Below are positions 13,026 to 14,312 of a stretch of 14,312 nucleotides of DNA, piece after piece. The DNA lies in NCBI GenBank assembly GCA_003602665.1, contig QQSG01000045.1:30361-44672 (forward strand). The letters run 5' to 3'. A program made the position numbers and the translations under genes. The notes under the pieces were generated by a model. The model was not told where the DNA came from. It was given only the letters and a program-made list of their open reading frames with translations, and made no database searches. Position 1 is the stretch's first letter; each line of letters begins with the position of its first letter. The stretch is from Candidatus Poseidoniales archaeon. Its GTDB lineage: Archaea > Thermoplasmatota > Poseidoniia > Poseidoniales > Poseidoniaceae.

Positions 13026-14312
13026 TCAGACCTTGTTGTACTCGAGGTCGTTGTAGGTCTTGATGACCGATGATTCACCTGGTCCTGGTTCGTATGTGAT
13101 ACGGATTGTTCCATCCGTGATCGCAGTACCATCAGGAGCATGGGTTCGAACCATAATTTGGTCACCAATACCGAAGGTTGATTCCTTGTAGGTTCCTTCA
13201 TCTTCTACCTTATCGAAGAAGGTAATGAATGAATCACTGTTCGAAGGACTGAATCCATACACATCACTTGTGTTCGCAAGGGATGTAGCATAGGATGTTC
13301 TTGTCCCAGTAGAGTCAGTGTACAGAATTGTCACGATGACAGACTGAGTTGAAAGTTCAGCTTCTGTTTGATCAACACTGATTGCCCAGTATCCATCAGC
13401 AGCACCGAGGTTTTCATTCACTTTATCGAAGGTAACTCGAGGAGTTCCTAACTTACCAGTCTCTGCAAGAGAAGATGCCCAAACATAGATGACACCGGAG
13501 AGAACGACTGTGATAGCGACCATCAAGATGGTTGCGATAACAGGGCTCACTGCCATTTCGTCATCAACAATTCGTGTATCTACTTCTTCAGCGTCTTCTT
13601 CATCTCTGCGGCTTGACATAGCAAGAGCAGTTACGAAGAATCCTGCGAGAGCAACTACAACCATGCTTGGAGCGAATGACGGAACTGATCCGAGTCCGCT
13701 ACCGAGCGAAACAACACTTGGTATTCGTCCAGAGTTGTTTGCTGCAAGGAAAGTGCTTGCAGGTTGGTTAGCGTGGTTACATACAGGTGCTGTAGCAGTT
13801 GAGTACATGACGTTGTTACACCAATCGCTGTCTTCGAGGAGAGGACGGCGTTCGGATGTCTTGGATGCATCACTACCATATTGACCAGGCTTGGACCAAT
13901 CGTCACCTTGTTGTCCACCAGAGTTAGCTCTGTGGGACTTAGGATCGTCGGTCTGGAAGCGGTCAGCAGGAGCCTTGCTCAAGTCACATTCTGCATCCAA
14001 ACAGGTTAGAACATCCATCTCGACATAGATTTGTCCAGAGGAGTTAACGATGTACACGTATTCCTGAAGTACCATTGTTTCTCCGTATGCAGGTACTGGA
14101 TAGTATCTGACATTCTCGGATTCACCATGGCCACCATCTGTGTGGAAAGTTACAGCCAACATGTGGTCGTATGTGAACGGTCCAACGTCTCCACCAGCAC
14201 CAATTGTTACCTCAACAGGTACGTATGTACCTGAGAGAACGTTGTTGATTCCGAGGAAGTCGAAGCCGATTGCATCGTCGAAGTAGTAATCTCCAACCAA
14301 TTCACGAACGTT
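13026..14312 (-). CDS. Partial membrane protein joining a cysteine-containing extracellular domain to an archaeal type IV pilin-like domain
   Basis: The frame is open from the right edge to TGA 13028-13026, giving 428 visible residues with the true start outside the window. Visible residues 1-~212 are polar, with short beta-like segments and four cysteines (104, 109, 165, 178), and look extracellular. A membrane helix (about 213-231, PSMVVVALAGFFVTALA) leads into a charged SSRRDEEDAEE linker. An archaeal type IV pilin N-terminal signal follows, DDEMAVSPVIATILMVAITV (from about 250), with a second helix, and a ~150-residue beta-rich pilin-like C-terminal domain ending TYNDLEYNKV. In ordinary pilins this signal lies within roughly the first 10-40 residues. 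The usual basic residue before the cleavage point is here E-M. An in-frame ATG at 13619 could start a separate 197-residue pilin. C-ending codons are frequent, suggesting high expression. Confidence 0.75.
   Translation of the reverse strand, partial: NVRELVGDYYFDDAIGFDFLGINNVLSGTYVPVEVTIGAGGDVGPFTYDHMLAVTFHTDGGHGESENVRYYPVPAYGETMVLQEYVYIVNSSGQIYVEMDVLTCLDAECDLSKAPADRFQTDDPKSHRANSGGQQGDDWSKPGQYGSDASKTSERRPLLEDSDWCNNVMYSTATAPVCNHANQPASTFLAANNSGRIPSVVSLGSGLGSVPSFAPSMVVVALAGFFVTALAMSSRRDEEDAEEVDTRIVDDEMAVSPVIATILMVAITVVLSGVIYVWASSLAETGKLGTPRVTFDKVNENLGAADGYWAISVDQTEAELSTQSVIVTILYTDSTGTRTSYATSLANTSDVYGFSPSNSDSFITFFDKVEDEGTYKESTFGIGDQIMVRTHAPDGTAITDGTIRITYEPGPGESSVIKTYNDLEYNKV
13545..13619 (-). other. 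Internal prepilin-type signal region: possible in-frame start or peptidase processing site
   Basis: The segment from ATG 13619 encodes MSSRRDEEDAEEV..., followed by DDEMAVSPV. On its own this has the layout of a class III prepilin leader: a short charged stretch, then the AVSPV hydrophobic core cut by the archaeal prepilin peptidase. In the long reading frame it follows another membrane helix directly. Either translation begins here, or the long protein is cut here, or the site is not used. No clear GGAGG was seen just before ATG 13619 (upstream bases read GTAACTGCTCTTGCT). Confidence 0.4.

Noticed and set aside
13617..13640. Frameshift or lost stop codon joining two genes in the partial pilin-like gene
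   Set aside because: A single frame runs cleanly through the junction with sensible residues and the same codon bias on both sides. No sign of a frame break is visible, so a genuine fusion is the simpler reading, though the sequence alone cannot prove it.
1..14312. CRISPR arrays, insertion sequences, integrase or attachment sites, phage or defence genes
   Set aside because: No regularly spaced direct repeats, transposase or integrase motifs, or terminal inverted repeats were noticed. The tRNA-Val gene has no visible partial duplicate nearby that would mark an integrated element.

Overview
The window looks like a compact archaeal chromosome segment, most likely Euryarchaeota and close to marine Thermoplasmatota (Poseidoniales / Marine Group II). 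The evidence is an archaeal-only DNA polymerase D small subunit, a pelota gene, a type IV pilin signal of the archaeal DUF1628 kind (AVSPVIATILMVAIT), short intergenic gaps and AT-rich TATA-like boxes about 25 bases before several start codons. The lineage is inferred from gene content and style, not from a database search. No insertion sequence, integrase, CRISPR array or phage gene was seen.

Layout. 1-135 (+) is the C-terminal end of an acyl-CoA carboxylase carboxyltransferase. It converges, with a 6-base overlap, on a minus-strand pair: a shikimate dehydrogenase-like gene (3844-2837) followed one base later by a 901-residue secreted, membrane-anchored protein (2835-130) that carries a degenerate alpha/beta-hydrolase domain and four Ig/cadherin-like repeats. 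Running the other way from aroE, 3953-6601 (+) holds two small membrane proteins, an NfeD-like protein and a flotillin, together a plausible membrane-organising module. Next on the plus strand come formate-tetrahydrofolate ligase (6691-8406), pelota (8413-9477) and an unrecognised 101-residue protein (9480-9785). A tRNA-Val(UAC) on the minus strand directly abuts that last stop codon.

Divergent from the tRNA, the plus strand has a CinA/PncC-type NMN deamidase with a charged C-terminal extension (9939-10640) and DP1, the nuclease subunit of polymerase D (10680-12257). DP1 overlaps by 18 bases a convergent HAD phosphatase of phosphoserine-phosphatase type (12920-12240). The right end, behind a strong hairpin, holds a partial minus-strand gene (14312-13026). 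It joins a cysteine-containing extracellular domain and membrane helix, without any stop codon, to a complete archaeal pilin-like domain.

Most of the window is ordinary core information and metabolism. The parts worth a second look are the internal pilin signal in the last gene, the missing nucleophile in the big surface protein, the enlarged AroE, and the small membrane proteins before NfeD/flotillin. Start codons were chosen by homology, gene spacing and promoter distance, and are the least certain part of the gene calls.
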